NCBI GenBank assembly: GCA_016197345.1
Contig: JACPVY010000109.1
Location: forward strand, 1 to 7,694
Length of the DNA: 7,694 nt
Origin: Burkholderiales bacterium
GTDB lineage: Bacteria; Pseudomonadota; Gammaproteobacteria; Burkholderiales; Burkholderiaceae_D
Direction: 5' to 3'
The position numbers and the translations under genes were made by a program. Every line of letters starts with the position of its first letter. The stretch's first letter is position 1. Under the pieces are notes generated by a model, which was not told the origin of the DNA, made no database searches, and worked only from the letters and a program-made list of their open reading frames with translations. This document shows positions 1 through 6,682 of this stretch, one piece after another.

Positions 1-1331
1 CGCCATGACCATCTTCATCCTTCGGCACATATTCCATCTCACCCGCGGCTTCATCTAGCCCCATAGTGAGATACACGGCGGTATGCTGTAGGTGGCTAGG
101 ATTGACGGCATCGGGATCGATTTGCAGTTGTGTACTACGTTCATCAGGACTACGACGCGCCATACGATAGAGCACATTAGTGGTCGTCACTAATTCTGAA
201 AAAACGCGATACAAGCCCGCTGGCACGGCTGCATCTTGCACTACATGCGGGTGCGGGCTGCGCTGCCGCAAATCTAGCATCGCGGTAATCGTCGGCCCCA
301 CTTTCCGTTCGGCATACGCCTGATGGGCTTCGCTGCCCGGATTTACCTTGTCCTTTTGCTGATAGCCCGCCCAGATCATGTCCCCATTACCGGAAAAACG
401 GCTACCCAGTTGGTTCGACAGCTTCAAGCCTTTTTCCCGCGAACGTAACAGGATTTCCGTACTGCCTAGCGTGCCTGCTGCAAGCACAACATGGTGTGCG
501 GAGACGCTAAAGTGGTGATCGCGGATATTGTTATTGGTAGCATCGGTCAAGGCAAAATGGACTTGCCAAATTTCCTGCGCCGATGTTTGTTCTGTCCCTT
601 CTTGCAGGGGCAACTTGATTTGTTCGAGATAGCGTACCGTCGCACCAGTGAAGATCTCGGCACCATGGCGTTTCGCCAGCGGCAAATAATTGAGATGCCA
701 ATTTCACAGGTCGAAACGATGGCGTTAACGCTTTGTCTGCCCCCTGCTTGCGCCGTTGCGCGGCATCGATTGCTGTCCCTAATTTTTCAAGGGCAAAGGT
801 TTTTTGAGGCCATTGCGCACGCGGCAATACTTGCGCCGCCAGCATCTGCTCGACGCGTTGATAATACTTGGTGAACTGACGCCAGTTGACACGCAAGCTT
901 TGCGGCCATTGAGGTGCTTGCCACGTCAAATCGCTCATGCGTTCGACCACGCTAGCATTGATCAAGGAACCGCCACCTAAACCATTGCCACGTAACACGC
1001 TAACGTCGTCATTGAAATGAAAATCAAATAAGCCATTGGCAAAGCCCAATAACTTGCCCGTTTTCGCTGGTTCAAACCGCACCTCGGCAGGCAAACGGGA
1101 AAAGTCACGCGGAAAATCCCCCGGCAAAAATTCACGCCCACGCTCTAGCACACAGATACGCAAGGGCTTGCCTGCTTGACTACGCGCTGCGGCTAAACGT
1201 GCCGCCGCAACGGCACCGCCATAACCACTGCCAATAATGACCACATCAAATACGGAGGGCTGATCCTGCTTTTGCAAACGATAAATCAGTGTTTCTACGC
1301 CTTGTGCGAGTTTGTTTTTCAGCTCTTGCAT
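1..1331 (-). pseudogene. GMC-family FAD-dependent oxidoreductase, frameshifted and internally shortened, 3' end outside window
   Basis: This is a flavin-dependent oxidoreductase of the GMC (cholesterol/alcohol oxidase-like) family, expected to bind FAD and oxidise an alcohol or sterol-like substrate; the actual substrate is unknown. In the first frame (ATG at 1331), residues 29-47 form the FAD-binding Rossmann motif VVIIGSGYGG, the strand ending VLERG (61-65) carries the ribose-binding Glu, and GNGLGGGSLINASV (115-128) is the second conserved FAD-contact segment. Similarity to the family fades after about residue 212 (LTPSFRPVKLA), and the frame then runs through unrelated residues to a stop near 531. 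The family continues in another leftward frame from about 697 (HLNYLPLAKRHGAEIF), which is open to the window edge and contains VVLAAGTLGSTEILLRS (about 421-471), a typical GMC C-proximal motif. A TGA at 704-706 blocks this second frame just upstream. Relatives, as I recall them, have about 30-40 more residues here, including a CxxCGxC-type cysteine cluster. A real pseudogene is likely; an assembly error remains possible. Confidence 0.8.
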
Positions 1332-1337
1332 GGCTTT

Positions 1338-1343
1338 CTCCCT
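1338..1343 (-). promoter_or_regulatory. Ribosome binding site of the GMC oxidoreductase
   Basis: The leftward strand reads AGGGAG, then six bases, then ATG at 1331-1329. Motif and spacing suit a Shine-Dalgarno site and support this start, which places the Rossmann fold about 28 residues in. The site is intact even though the coding region downstream is broken, which fits recent inactivation. Confidence 0.7.
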
Positions 1344-1445
1344 GGCGGTTGATCTGCTTTTATTTCTACAAACTTAAAAAACCTCACTATGTAAACGTTA
1401 TACAACCTTGATTACTGCGCAAAACTCAAACAATAGGCGGCCATT

Positions 1446-1469
1446 CTGCGGGCGCGAAAACGCCAGCAG
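1446..1469. other. Imperfect hairpin in the gap between the kinase and the GMC gene
   Basis: CTGCGGGCG (1446-1454) and CGCCAGCAG (1461-1469) pair at 8 of 9 positions around a six-base loop. On the leftward strand no T-tract follows, so it is not a classical terminator for the kinase gene. It lies about 115 bases upstream of the GMC start and could be a leader structure or a chance pairing. Confidence 0.3.
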
Positions 1470-1483
1470 TCTTGCCTTCTCTG

Positions 1484-1505
1484 ATAAAAGTGCCTGATTC
1501 AGGCG
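1484..1505 (-). terminator. Weak candidate terminator after the histidine kinase gene
   Basis: On the leftward strand the sequence GCCTGAATCAGGC (1492-1504) is a near-perfect palindrome able to form a five-base-pair stem with a three-base loop. It is followed by ACTTTTAT, a short T-run. It sits about 80 bases past the kinase stop codon, where a terminator would be expected. The stem is short and the T-run modest, so it may only partly stop transcription, and the GMC gene 150 bases further on could receive read-through. Confidence 0.35.
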
Positions 1506-1583
1506 GGAATACAGGTGATGCCGAAACCTAATTTCTTCCTTCTCGACATCAACCTGTCACTACCTTGACTGGCCGATTGAGCG

Positions 1584-3419
1584 TCACCCTTGTTGCAGCA
1601 TGTGCGCGATATTTTTGCGCAATGCCTCGGGTTGTATCGGCTTATTCATCAAAGGAAAACCACTTGCTGCAACATCCCGCAATTTAGCGGGATCGGTTTC
1701 TCCTGAAATTAATAAAACAGGGACAGATTTATTTTGTTTGCGTAAGGTATTCACCACGCTTAAGCCATCAGCGCCATCTTCCAAGCGTAGATCGGCAATG
1801 ATCAGATCAATTGCATAGGTTTGCATAATTTCTTGTGCGGCCGGCAGTGCCGCGCAACCGTGCGCTTCCATGCCCCACGCCCCTAGCAATAGTCCCATGC
1901 CATGTCGGATCGCAGCCTCATCTTCAATCACCAAAATTTGCAACCGCTGAGTCATACTAAAAGCCTTTCCATCATCAAAATCTTCGCCCGTCACTTCTGG
2001 CACACCACGACGCTCGAGCGGTACGTGCCACGAAAAACAAGAGCCTTCTCCGACAACCGAAGTCAACGTAATACCCGATCTGACCAGTTCAGCCAGCCTC
2101 TTGACGATAGATAAACCTAATCCCAAACCCATTTCACGGTCGCGACTTGGATTATCGAGTTGATAGAACTCTTCAAAGACACGTACTTGTTCACTCGGTG
2201 GAATACCTTTTCCAGTGTCACGCACTGAAATAACGATCCTGTCCCCTTCAACATTCAACGCCACTAGCACCGCTCCGCGTTCAGTGTATTTCAAGGCGTT
2301 ATCAATCAAATTACGTGCAATGCGCTCTAACACCACCGGGTCGGAGTAGGTAAACACTGGTCTTGAATCAAGCAACAAAGCTAAGCCCTTGCGTCGTGCC
2401 AATGGTTCAAACTCTTGCGTAATGCGCTGCAATATTTCATGCACGTTGAAGGAGGATTGCTCGATCTGATACACGCCAGCATCGAGCCGTGAAATATCCA
2501 GCAAGGCATTCAATAAGGCACTTAAGGCGCGTACCGATAAATCAATCTGGCACGACACTTCATTCAAGGTTTGCGGCTCTGGGCGCTGGCTCAACACTGC
2601 GCTATATAGGGACAGAGCATGCAAGGGTTGGCGTAAGTCATGGCTAGCTGCCGCTAACACCCTCGCTTTCGCCTGTCCCGCTTCTTCGGCCCGCTCCTTA
2701 GCACGCTCAGCATGCTCCATTGCCCGTAATAATTCTTCTTGCTTCGATTCTAACTCTCGCACCAGCTTTTCGTGCTCAAAACGAATGCCAAAGGATTCAC
2801 CGAGCAGCTTATGATTCTCATGCACGAAGCTATACAAAATGACGATGAACAAAAAAGTCAAAAAGCACAGCATGACGTGCTGTACCTGTCCCAAAATTGC
2901 CCAGCTAAACACGGTCGGTAAAAGGGCTGGCAAAATATAGGCCGCAAATACGGGTGGATAAGCAGCCGATGTGGAAATCCCCCCGGCTGAGATGCCCACC
3001 AGCACCAAAGCCACCACCGCTCGATCAGCATCTTGCATGCCACTATTGAAGAAAAACAGCGGTGCCGAAATGCCGATTGCACAACCATTAAAAAACGCAA
3101 ACCACGTCAAGTTGCGCATAATGCGGCGCGCTGATTCTTGTGAATTTTGACGTGTCACCCATCTTGCATAAAAGAGCCGTGCTAACAATCCCGACGCCAC
3201 TAACGCCAACCAAGAAAAAGCAATCCACGGCTTGGTGTAGGGGAAGATGGCATAGACGACCACGCTCGCCACGATCAAAACAAAGATAGGACTGCGTTGT
3301 ACCTGTCGAGCCAACAACTTAGCCTGGATATTCAATCTGTCCTCGTGATGTGGAGTCAGGTTTAACCGCGCCGTTCCTCCATTGCTTGCTACATTTTCCC
3401 TACTGCCACTCAAGGTCAT
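1584..3419 (-). CDS. Hybrid sensor histidine kinase with C-terminal receiver domain
   Basis: This 611-residue inner-membrane sensor autophosphorylates on histidine and should pass phosphate to its own receiver and/or to the regulator encoded just upstream. The N-terminal third has about six hydrophobic helices (roughly 44-61, 66-84, 104-124, 133-152, 155-175, 181-199) with short loops and no periplasmic domain, so sensing probably happens in or at the membrane. A charged Glu/Ala/Lys-rich coiled coil follows (about 213-252). HisKA has phospho-acceptor His260 in ASHDLRQPLHAL, a variant of the usual SHELRTPL box. The ATPase domain shows the N box RNLIDNALKYTE (369-380), G1 box RDTGKGIP (400-407) and G2 box GLGLGLSIVK (431-440). 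The receiver (about 493-608) has acidic residues 499-501, phospho-acceptor Asp543, Ser572 and Lys593, so it looks functional. The ATG at 3419 overlaps the regulator's TGA in an ATGA and has AAGGGG seven bases upstream, which indicates translational coupling. The signal is unknown. Confidence 0.93.
   Translation of the reverse strand: MTLSGSRENVASNGGTARLNLTPHHEDRLNIQAKLLARQVQRSPIFVLIVASVVVYAIFPYTKPWIAFSWLALVASGLLARLFYARWVTRQNSQESARRIMRNLTWFAFFNGCAIGISAPLFFFNSGMQDADRAVVALVLVGISAGGISTSAAYPPVFAAYILPALLPTVFSWAILGQVQHVMLCFLTFLFIVILYSFVHENHKLLGESFGIRFEHEKLVRELESKQEELLRAMEHAERAKERAEEAGQAKARVLAAASHDLRQPLHALSLYSAVLSQRPEPQTLNEVSCQIDLSVRALSALLNALLDISRLDAGVYQIEQSSFNVHEILQRITQEFEPLARRKGLALLLDSRPVFTYSDPVVLERIARNLIDNALKYTERGAVLVALNVEGDRIVISVRDTGKGIPPSEQVRVFEEFYQLDNPSRDREMGLGLGLSIVKRLAELVRSGITLTSVVGEGSCFSWHVPLERRGVPEVTGEDFDDGKAFSMTQRLQILVIEDEAAIRHGMGLLLGAWGMEAHGCAALPAAQEIMQTYAIDLIIADLRLEDGADGLSVVNTLRKQNKSVPVLLISGETDPAKLRDVAASGFPLMNKPIQPEALRKNIAHMLQQG
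3416..3419 (-). other. ATGA stop/start overlap coupling regulator and kinase
   Basis: The kinase ATG (3417-3419) and the regulator TGA (3416-3418) share bases. Together with an AAGGGG site inside the regulator's last codons, this indicates that ribosomes finishing the regulator can restart on the kinase, keeping the two partners in proportion. Confidence 0.85.
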
Positions 3420-4072
3420 TGGATAACCCCTTCAAGCCCCACGCGCAAGCCCAAACGTCCGGCCGCGATAACAGCTTGGGTTCGGCTTTTCACATCCAAC
3501 GTGCGGTAGATCGCAGCAAGGTGTCCCTTTAAGGTGTTATCTGAGATATTCAAATCACGGCAAATTAGTTTGTTTGGCCAGCCACGCAATAGACACTGCA
3601 AAACTTGCAATTGGCGCTCGGTTAAACCAACTAATTTGCTATCTGCACTTTCTTCACTTTCAGACTGCTGTTGATTCGACTCTAGCAAGGACGACGGCAA
3701 ATAAATTCCACCAGCCAATACGAGTTGCAAGGCCTGCACCATGATTTCGGGACTGACGCTTTTGGGGACATACCCCATCGCTCCCGCATCTAGCGCGGCA
3801 ACTATCGTGGCTGGCCGCTCATCACCAGAAACAATCACTGTCACCACCGCCGGATTAATATCTTTCAGCAAAGCGATCACGCTCATGCCATTTTCACCGC
3901 GTAGCGTAAGGTCGATCAGGCAAAGGCGGATATCAAGATGCTGTTGCATCAGGGCGAGTGCCTCACCGCAAGAATCTGCCTCCAAGATCTCCAAATCGCG
4001 TTGCATTGCGCCCAATAAAAGCCGCAAACCACCACGGAATAGCCCATGGTCATCTACCAGTAATAGCTTCAT
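3416..4072 (-). CDS. Two-component response regulator, receiver plus LuxR-type HTH
   Basis: This is a DNA-binding response regulator of the NarL/FixJ type, 218 residues from the chosen start. The receiver opens with MKLLLVDDHGLF; Asp7 and Asp8 form the acidic pocket, Asp54 (in LIDLTL) is the predicted phospho-acceptor, and Ser82 and Lys104 complete the active site. A polar linker rich in Ser, Glu and Gln (about 132-146) leads to a LuxR helix-turn-helix (about 148-203: LTERQLQVLQCLLRG ... ISDNTLKGHLAAIYRTL). An in-frame ATG at 4138 would add 22 residues, but they do not resemble a receiver N-terminus. GGGAG at 4079-4083 is correctly spaced for the ATG at 4072 and abuts the one at 4078. The stop codon overlaps the kinase start by four bases, so the pair is almost certainly cognate and co-translated. 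Target genes cannot be read from the window; autoregulation through the divergent gap is plausible but unproven. Confidence 0.93.
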   Translation of the reverse strand: MKLLLVDDHGLFRGGLRLLLGAMQRDLEILEADSCGEALALMQQHLDIRLCLIDLTLRGENGMSVIALLKDINPAVVTVIVSGDERPATIVAALDAGAMGYVPKSVSPEIMVQALQLVLAGGIYLPSSLLESNQQQSESEESADSKLVGLTERQLQVLQCLLRGWPNKLICRDLNISDNTLKGHLAAIYRTLDVKSRTQAVIAAGRLGLRVGLEGVIQ

Positions 4073-4078
4073 TGCCAT

Positions 4079-4083
4079 CTCCC
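4079..4083 (-). promoter_or_regulatory. Ribosome binding site that sets the response regulator start
   Basis: The leftward strand reads GGGAG ATGGCA ATG. The purine run touches the ATG at 4078 but lies six bases before the ATG at 4072, the usual Shine-Dalgarno distance. This favours the start at 4072, from which the receiver begins MKLLLVDD. Confidence 0.65.
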
Positions 4084-4164
4084 ACGCCTCGTTTTTGTCA
4101 TCGTTATCTCGCTTGGTTGTGAACCATTTTACGGCCATTTATGTTGAAAAGCAGACACCTGTTT

Positions 4165-4204
4165 GGGTGGTGCCCGCCGTTTTTTGCCACTAAATTGACC
4201 ACCC
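4165..4204. repeat. 7-base inverted repeat upstream of the response regulator
   Basis: GGGTGGT (4165-4171) and ACCACCC (4198-4204) are perfect reverse complements separated by 26 bases. The repeat lies 93-132 bases upstream of the regulator start. It could be a pair of regulator half-sites or an mRNA leader hairpin; chance cannot be excluded. Confidence 0.3.
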
Positions 4205-4392
4205 ATATGTGCGGCACCGGGCAAAGTATTGCTATTTCTTTGCGCAAAACATGAATCCGTAGATTGTTTTGCAACATGTTTTTTGCACAGGTGGCACGAA
4301 GTGACATTTATGACATGCTCATCTCGGCATATCAACTTGTGCTCAATAGCATAGGCGTTACGCATCCATCGCGCCACGCTAGTTGAAGCAAA

Positions 4393-4461
4393 TTTGGCCT
4401 TACGTACGTTTTGCAAGCTGTGTTTACGCCCTTTAGCCTTCTTTTTGCACTTTAGCCTTAC
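4393..4461 (+). repeat. Three short direct repeats upstream of parE
   Basis: TTTGGCCTTAC (4393-4403), TTTAGCCTTCT (4432-4442) and TTTAGCCTTAC (4451-4461) are near-identical. The last two share the ten-base core CTTTAGCCTT. Start-to-start spacing is 39 and 19 bases, so the copies sit at about two units and one unit of 19. The last copy ends 16 bases before the parE start codon. They may be protein-binding sites in the parE promoter or leader, or remnants of a local duplication. Confidence 0.4.
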
Positions 4462-4477
4462 TTAGATTCGACCCTGC

Positions 4478-6478
4478 ATGGCAACCAAAAAAACAACCGC
4501 AACCGATTATAGCGAAAGCTCCATCCGTGTCTTGAAAGGCTTAGAGCCAGTCAAGCAACGTCCGGGCATGTACACGCGTACCGAAAACCCGCTGCACATC
4601 ATTCAAGAGGTGATAGACAATGCTTCTGACGAAGCGCTAGGCGGGCATTGCAAGAATATTGTTGTCACCCTCAATCCCGATGGCTCGGTCAGCGTCGAAG
4701 ATGATGGGCGTGGCATTCCAGTCGGCCTGCACCCGGAAGAAGGGGTGCCGACGGTGGAAATCGTCTTCACCCGCCTACACGCGGGCGGCAAGTTTGATAA
4801 AGGTTCAGGCGGCGCTTATGCCTTTTCGGGTGGTTTGCATGGGGTCGGTGTTTCCGTCACCAATGCGCTCTCTTCCCGCTTGGAAATCACCGTTTGGCGC
4901 AAAGATGATGAAGGCAATGGCTGGCATCATTTGGTATTTGCCAATGGCGATGTGATTAATCCATTGGAATCGCGCCCGGCACCACGCGATGGAAAAAAAT
5001 CCGGCACCCGCGTCACCGCTTGGCCAGATCCGAAATATTTTGATTCTCCCGTCATTTCGCACACCGAATTACAACGTTTGTTGCGCTCCAAAGCAGTGTT
5101 GCTGCCAGGCGTCAAAGTCAGCTTGGTCAATGGCAAAACGGGGGAAAGCCAAACTTGGCAATACGATCAAGGTTTGCGCGGCTATTTAAATGAAGAATTG
5201 GCTCAAACTGCGAATGGCGTGACGCTGATCCCACTGTTCGAAGGCGAACAATATGCCAACGCAGACACCGAAGGCTTTGCCGAAGGCGAAGGCGCGGCAT
5301 GGGTCGTAGCGTGGACGGAAGAAGGTGCGGTCGTACGCGAATCCTATGTCAATCTGATTCCGACCCCCAATGGCGGCACGCATGAATCTGGTTTGCGTGA
5401 AGGCTTGTTTGGCGCTGTCAAAAACTTTGTTGAACTCCACTCTCTACTGCCAAAAGGCGTGAAGTTGCTGCCAGAAGACGTCTTTGCGCGCACATCTTTC
5501 GTCTTATCGGCAAAAGTGCTCGACCCGCAATTCCAAGGGCAGATCAAAGAACGCTTAAATTCGCGCGATGCAGTGCGCTTGGTCTCGACCTTTTCTCGCC
5601 CCGCGCTAGAGCTATGGCTGAATCAACATGTCGATTACGGCAAAAAGCTGGCCGAATTAGTCATCAAACAAGCACAATCACGCCTGCGTTCGCTGCAAAA
5701 GGTCGAAAAGAAGAAATCTTCTGGCGTAGCGGTGTTACCCGGTAAATTGACTGATTGCGAATCGTCAGACATTAGCCGCAATGAAATCTTCTTGGTGGAG
5801 GGTGATTCTGCGGGTGGTTCGGCGAAAATGGGGCGCGATAAAGAATTTCAAGCGATTTTGCCATTACGCGGTAAGGTCTTGAATTCATGGGAAACTGAGC
5901 GCGACCGCTTATTTGCCAATAATGAAATCCACGATATCGCGGTGGCAATTGGTGTTGATCCCCATGGTGCCAACGATACGCCAGACTTGAGCGGTTTGCG
6001 CTATGGCAAAATTTGCATCCTCTCTGATGCGGACGTCGATGGCTCACACATCCAAGTCTTGCTATTGACCTTATTTTTCCGCCATTTCCCGCAATTAATT
6101 GCCAAAGGCCATATTTGCATCGCCCGTCCACCGCTCTATCGGGTTGATGCGCCAGCCCGTGGCAAAAAACCGATTCAAAAGCTGTATGCGCTAGATGACG
6201 GCGAATTAACGGCAATTGAAGACAAATTGAAGAAAGAAGGCTTAAAACCCGGTAGCTGGAGTATTTCCCGCTTCAAAGGCTTGGGTGAAATGAATGCCGA
6301 GCAATTGTGGGAAACCACGATGAATCCCGATACCCGCCGCCTATTACCGGTGTCGCTAGGGGGCTTTGATCAAGATAGTTCGCAATCGCGTTTCAATATG
6401 CTGATGGGCAAAGGCGAAGCTGCCGCCCGCCGCACCTGGCTAGAAGAGCATGGCAATGAAGTGGAAGCGGATATTTGA
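4478..6478 (+). CDS. parE: DNA topoisomerase IV subunit B (ParE)
   Basis: This is the ATPase subunit of topoisomerase IV, which works with ParC in the cytoplasm to unlink daughter chromosomes and relax supercoils. It has 666 residues, near the usual 630-660. The GHKL ATPase domain shows EVIDNASDEALGG (44-56, with catalytic Glu44 and Mg-binding Asn48), DDGRGIP (75-81) and GLHGVGVSVTNALS (119-132). The transducer domain follows (about 230-400), with QTK-loop-equivalent residues not confidently placed. The TOPRIM domain has EGDSAGGSAKMGRD (441-454) with catalytic Glu441, and LSDADVDGSH (515-524) with metal-binding Asp517, Asp519 and Asp521. The C-terminus has FKGLGEMNAEQLWETTM (599-615). The phrase KMGRDKEFQAILPLRGK is of the ParE rather than the GyrB type, and the GyrB-specific insertion seen in gammaproteobacteria is absent. 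The start is supported by the typical N-terminus SIRVLKGLEPVKQRPGMY soon after, though no clear ribosome binding site precedes it. parC is not the next gene. Confidence 0.96.
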   Translation: MATKKTTATDYSESSIRVLKGLEPVKQRPGMYTRTENPLHIIQEVIDNASDEALGGHCKNIVVTLNPDGSVSVEDDGRGIPVGLHPEEGVPTVEIVFTRLHAGGKFDKGSGGAYAFSGGLHGVGVSVTNALSSRLEITVWRKDDEGNGWHHLVFANGDVINPLESRPAPRDGKKSGTRVTAWPDPKYFDSPVISHTELQRLLRSKAVLLPGVKVSLVNGKTGESQTWQYDQGLRGYLNEELAQTANGVTLIPLFEGEQYANADTEGFAEGEGAAWVVAWTEEGAVVRESYVNLIPTPNGGTHESGLREGLFGAVKNFVELHSLLPKGVKLLPEDVFARTSFVLSAKVLDPQFQGQIKERLNSRDAVRLVSTFSRPALELWLNQHVDYGKKLAELVIKQAQSRLRSLQKVEKKKSSGVAVLPGKLTDCESSDISRNEIFLVEGDSAGGSAKMGRDKEFQAILPLRGKVLNSWETERDRLFANNEIHDIAVAIGVDPHGANDTPDLSGLRYGKICILSDADVDGSHIQVLLLTLFFRHFPQLIAKGHICIARPPLYRVDAPARGKKPIQKLYALDDGELTAIEDKLKKEGLKPGSWSISRFKGLGEMNAEQLWETTMNPDTRRLLPVSLGGFDQDSSQSRFNMLMGKGEAAARRTWLEEHGNEVEADI

Positions 6479-6682
6479 CGACCTAGCGTGACTGAAAGCC
6501 TGGCTCTTCTGCATCACGATAGGCAGGAGGGCGGGCGCCAGTTTGCCACGGCGTAAAATGCGTGCATGAATGCGGCTAAAATGGCATGATGGGCAATGGA
6601 CGAAGTGTCGCCAGTTGTTGTTCATTTAAAATAATATTCGCTACTTGATCCTTCAAGCCAGCTTCTGCCAGTAGGAAAAACG
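6479..6682. other. Intergenic gap between parE and hscC
   Basis: These 204 bases hold no gene that I can support. No classical Rho-independent terminator for parE is visible. Two similar stretches occur (GCGTAAAATGCGTGCATGA near 6551 and GCGGCTAAAATGGCATGAT near 6572), and the eight bases CGCCAGTT occur at 6536 and again at 6609. A short hairpin CTTGA-TCCT-TCAAG lies at 6644-6657. An AT-rich stretch (6621-6638) includes TAAAAT and TAATAT, possible -10 elements for the next gene, without a good -35. Confidence 0.5.
6673..6676 (+). promoter_or_regulatory. Ribosome binding site of hscC
   Basis: AGGA lies six bases before the ATG at 6683, a normal Shine-Dalgarno spacing. It supports this start, from which the protein begins directly with the first ATPase strand (MIIGIDLGTTNS). 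Confidence 0.6.

Larger units (their letters stand above)
4073..4477. promoter_or_regulatory. Divergent intergenic region between the response regulator and parE
   Basis: These 405 bases separate two divergently transcribed genes and should hold promoters for both. I could not assign a convincing -35/-10 pair on either strand; the best rightward candidate is TTGCAA (4411-4416) with TAGCCT 17 bases later, which is weak. The region contains a 7-base inverted repeat (4165-4171 with 4198-4204), three TTTRGCCTT-type direct repeats before parE, four copies of TTTTGCA (starting at 4267, 4281, 4409 and 4443) and the palindrome ACGTACGT (4402-4409). Short leftward open frames here (up to 95 codons, from a TTG start) have no ribosome binding site or recognisable domain and are not called as genes. 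Confidence 0.6.

Noticed and set aside
491..874. Rightward 127-codon open frame
   Set aside because: It lies antisense to the GMC oxidoreductase halves, has no recognisable domain and no ribosome binding site; the leftward reading carries clear family motifs.
4073..4138. N-terminal extension of the response regulator to the ATG at 4138
   Set aside because: The extra 22 residues are polar and unlike a receiver N-terminus, and the GGGAG site is placed for the ATG at 4072.
4104..4307. Leftward 67-codon frame in the divergent gap
   Set aside because: It has no Shine-Dalgarno sequence, overlaps the other spurious frame, and its protein resembles nothing I know.
4291..4307. Possible sigma-54 promoter (TGGCAC at 4292)
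   Set aside because: The -24 half resembles the consensus, but the required TTGC-like -12 half is absent at the right distance.
4129..4416. Leftward 95-codon frame with several Cys/His residues upstream of the response regulator
   Set aside because: It starts at TTG with no ribosome binding site, has no recognisable domain and erratic composition; the CxxC-like spacing looks accidental.
5772..6215. Leftward 147-codon frame
   Set aside because: It is antisense to the TOPRIM region of parE, with no domain or start signals of its own.
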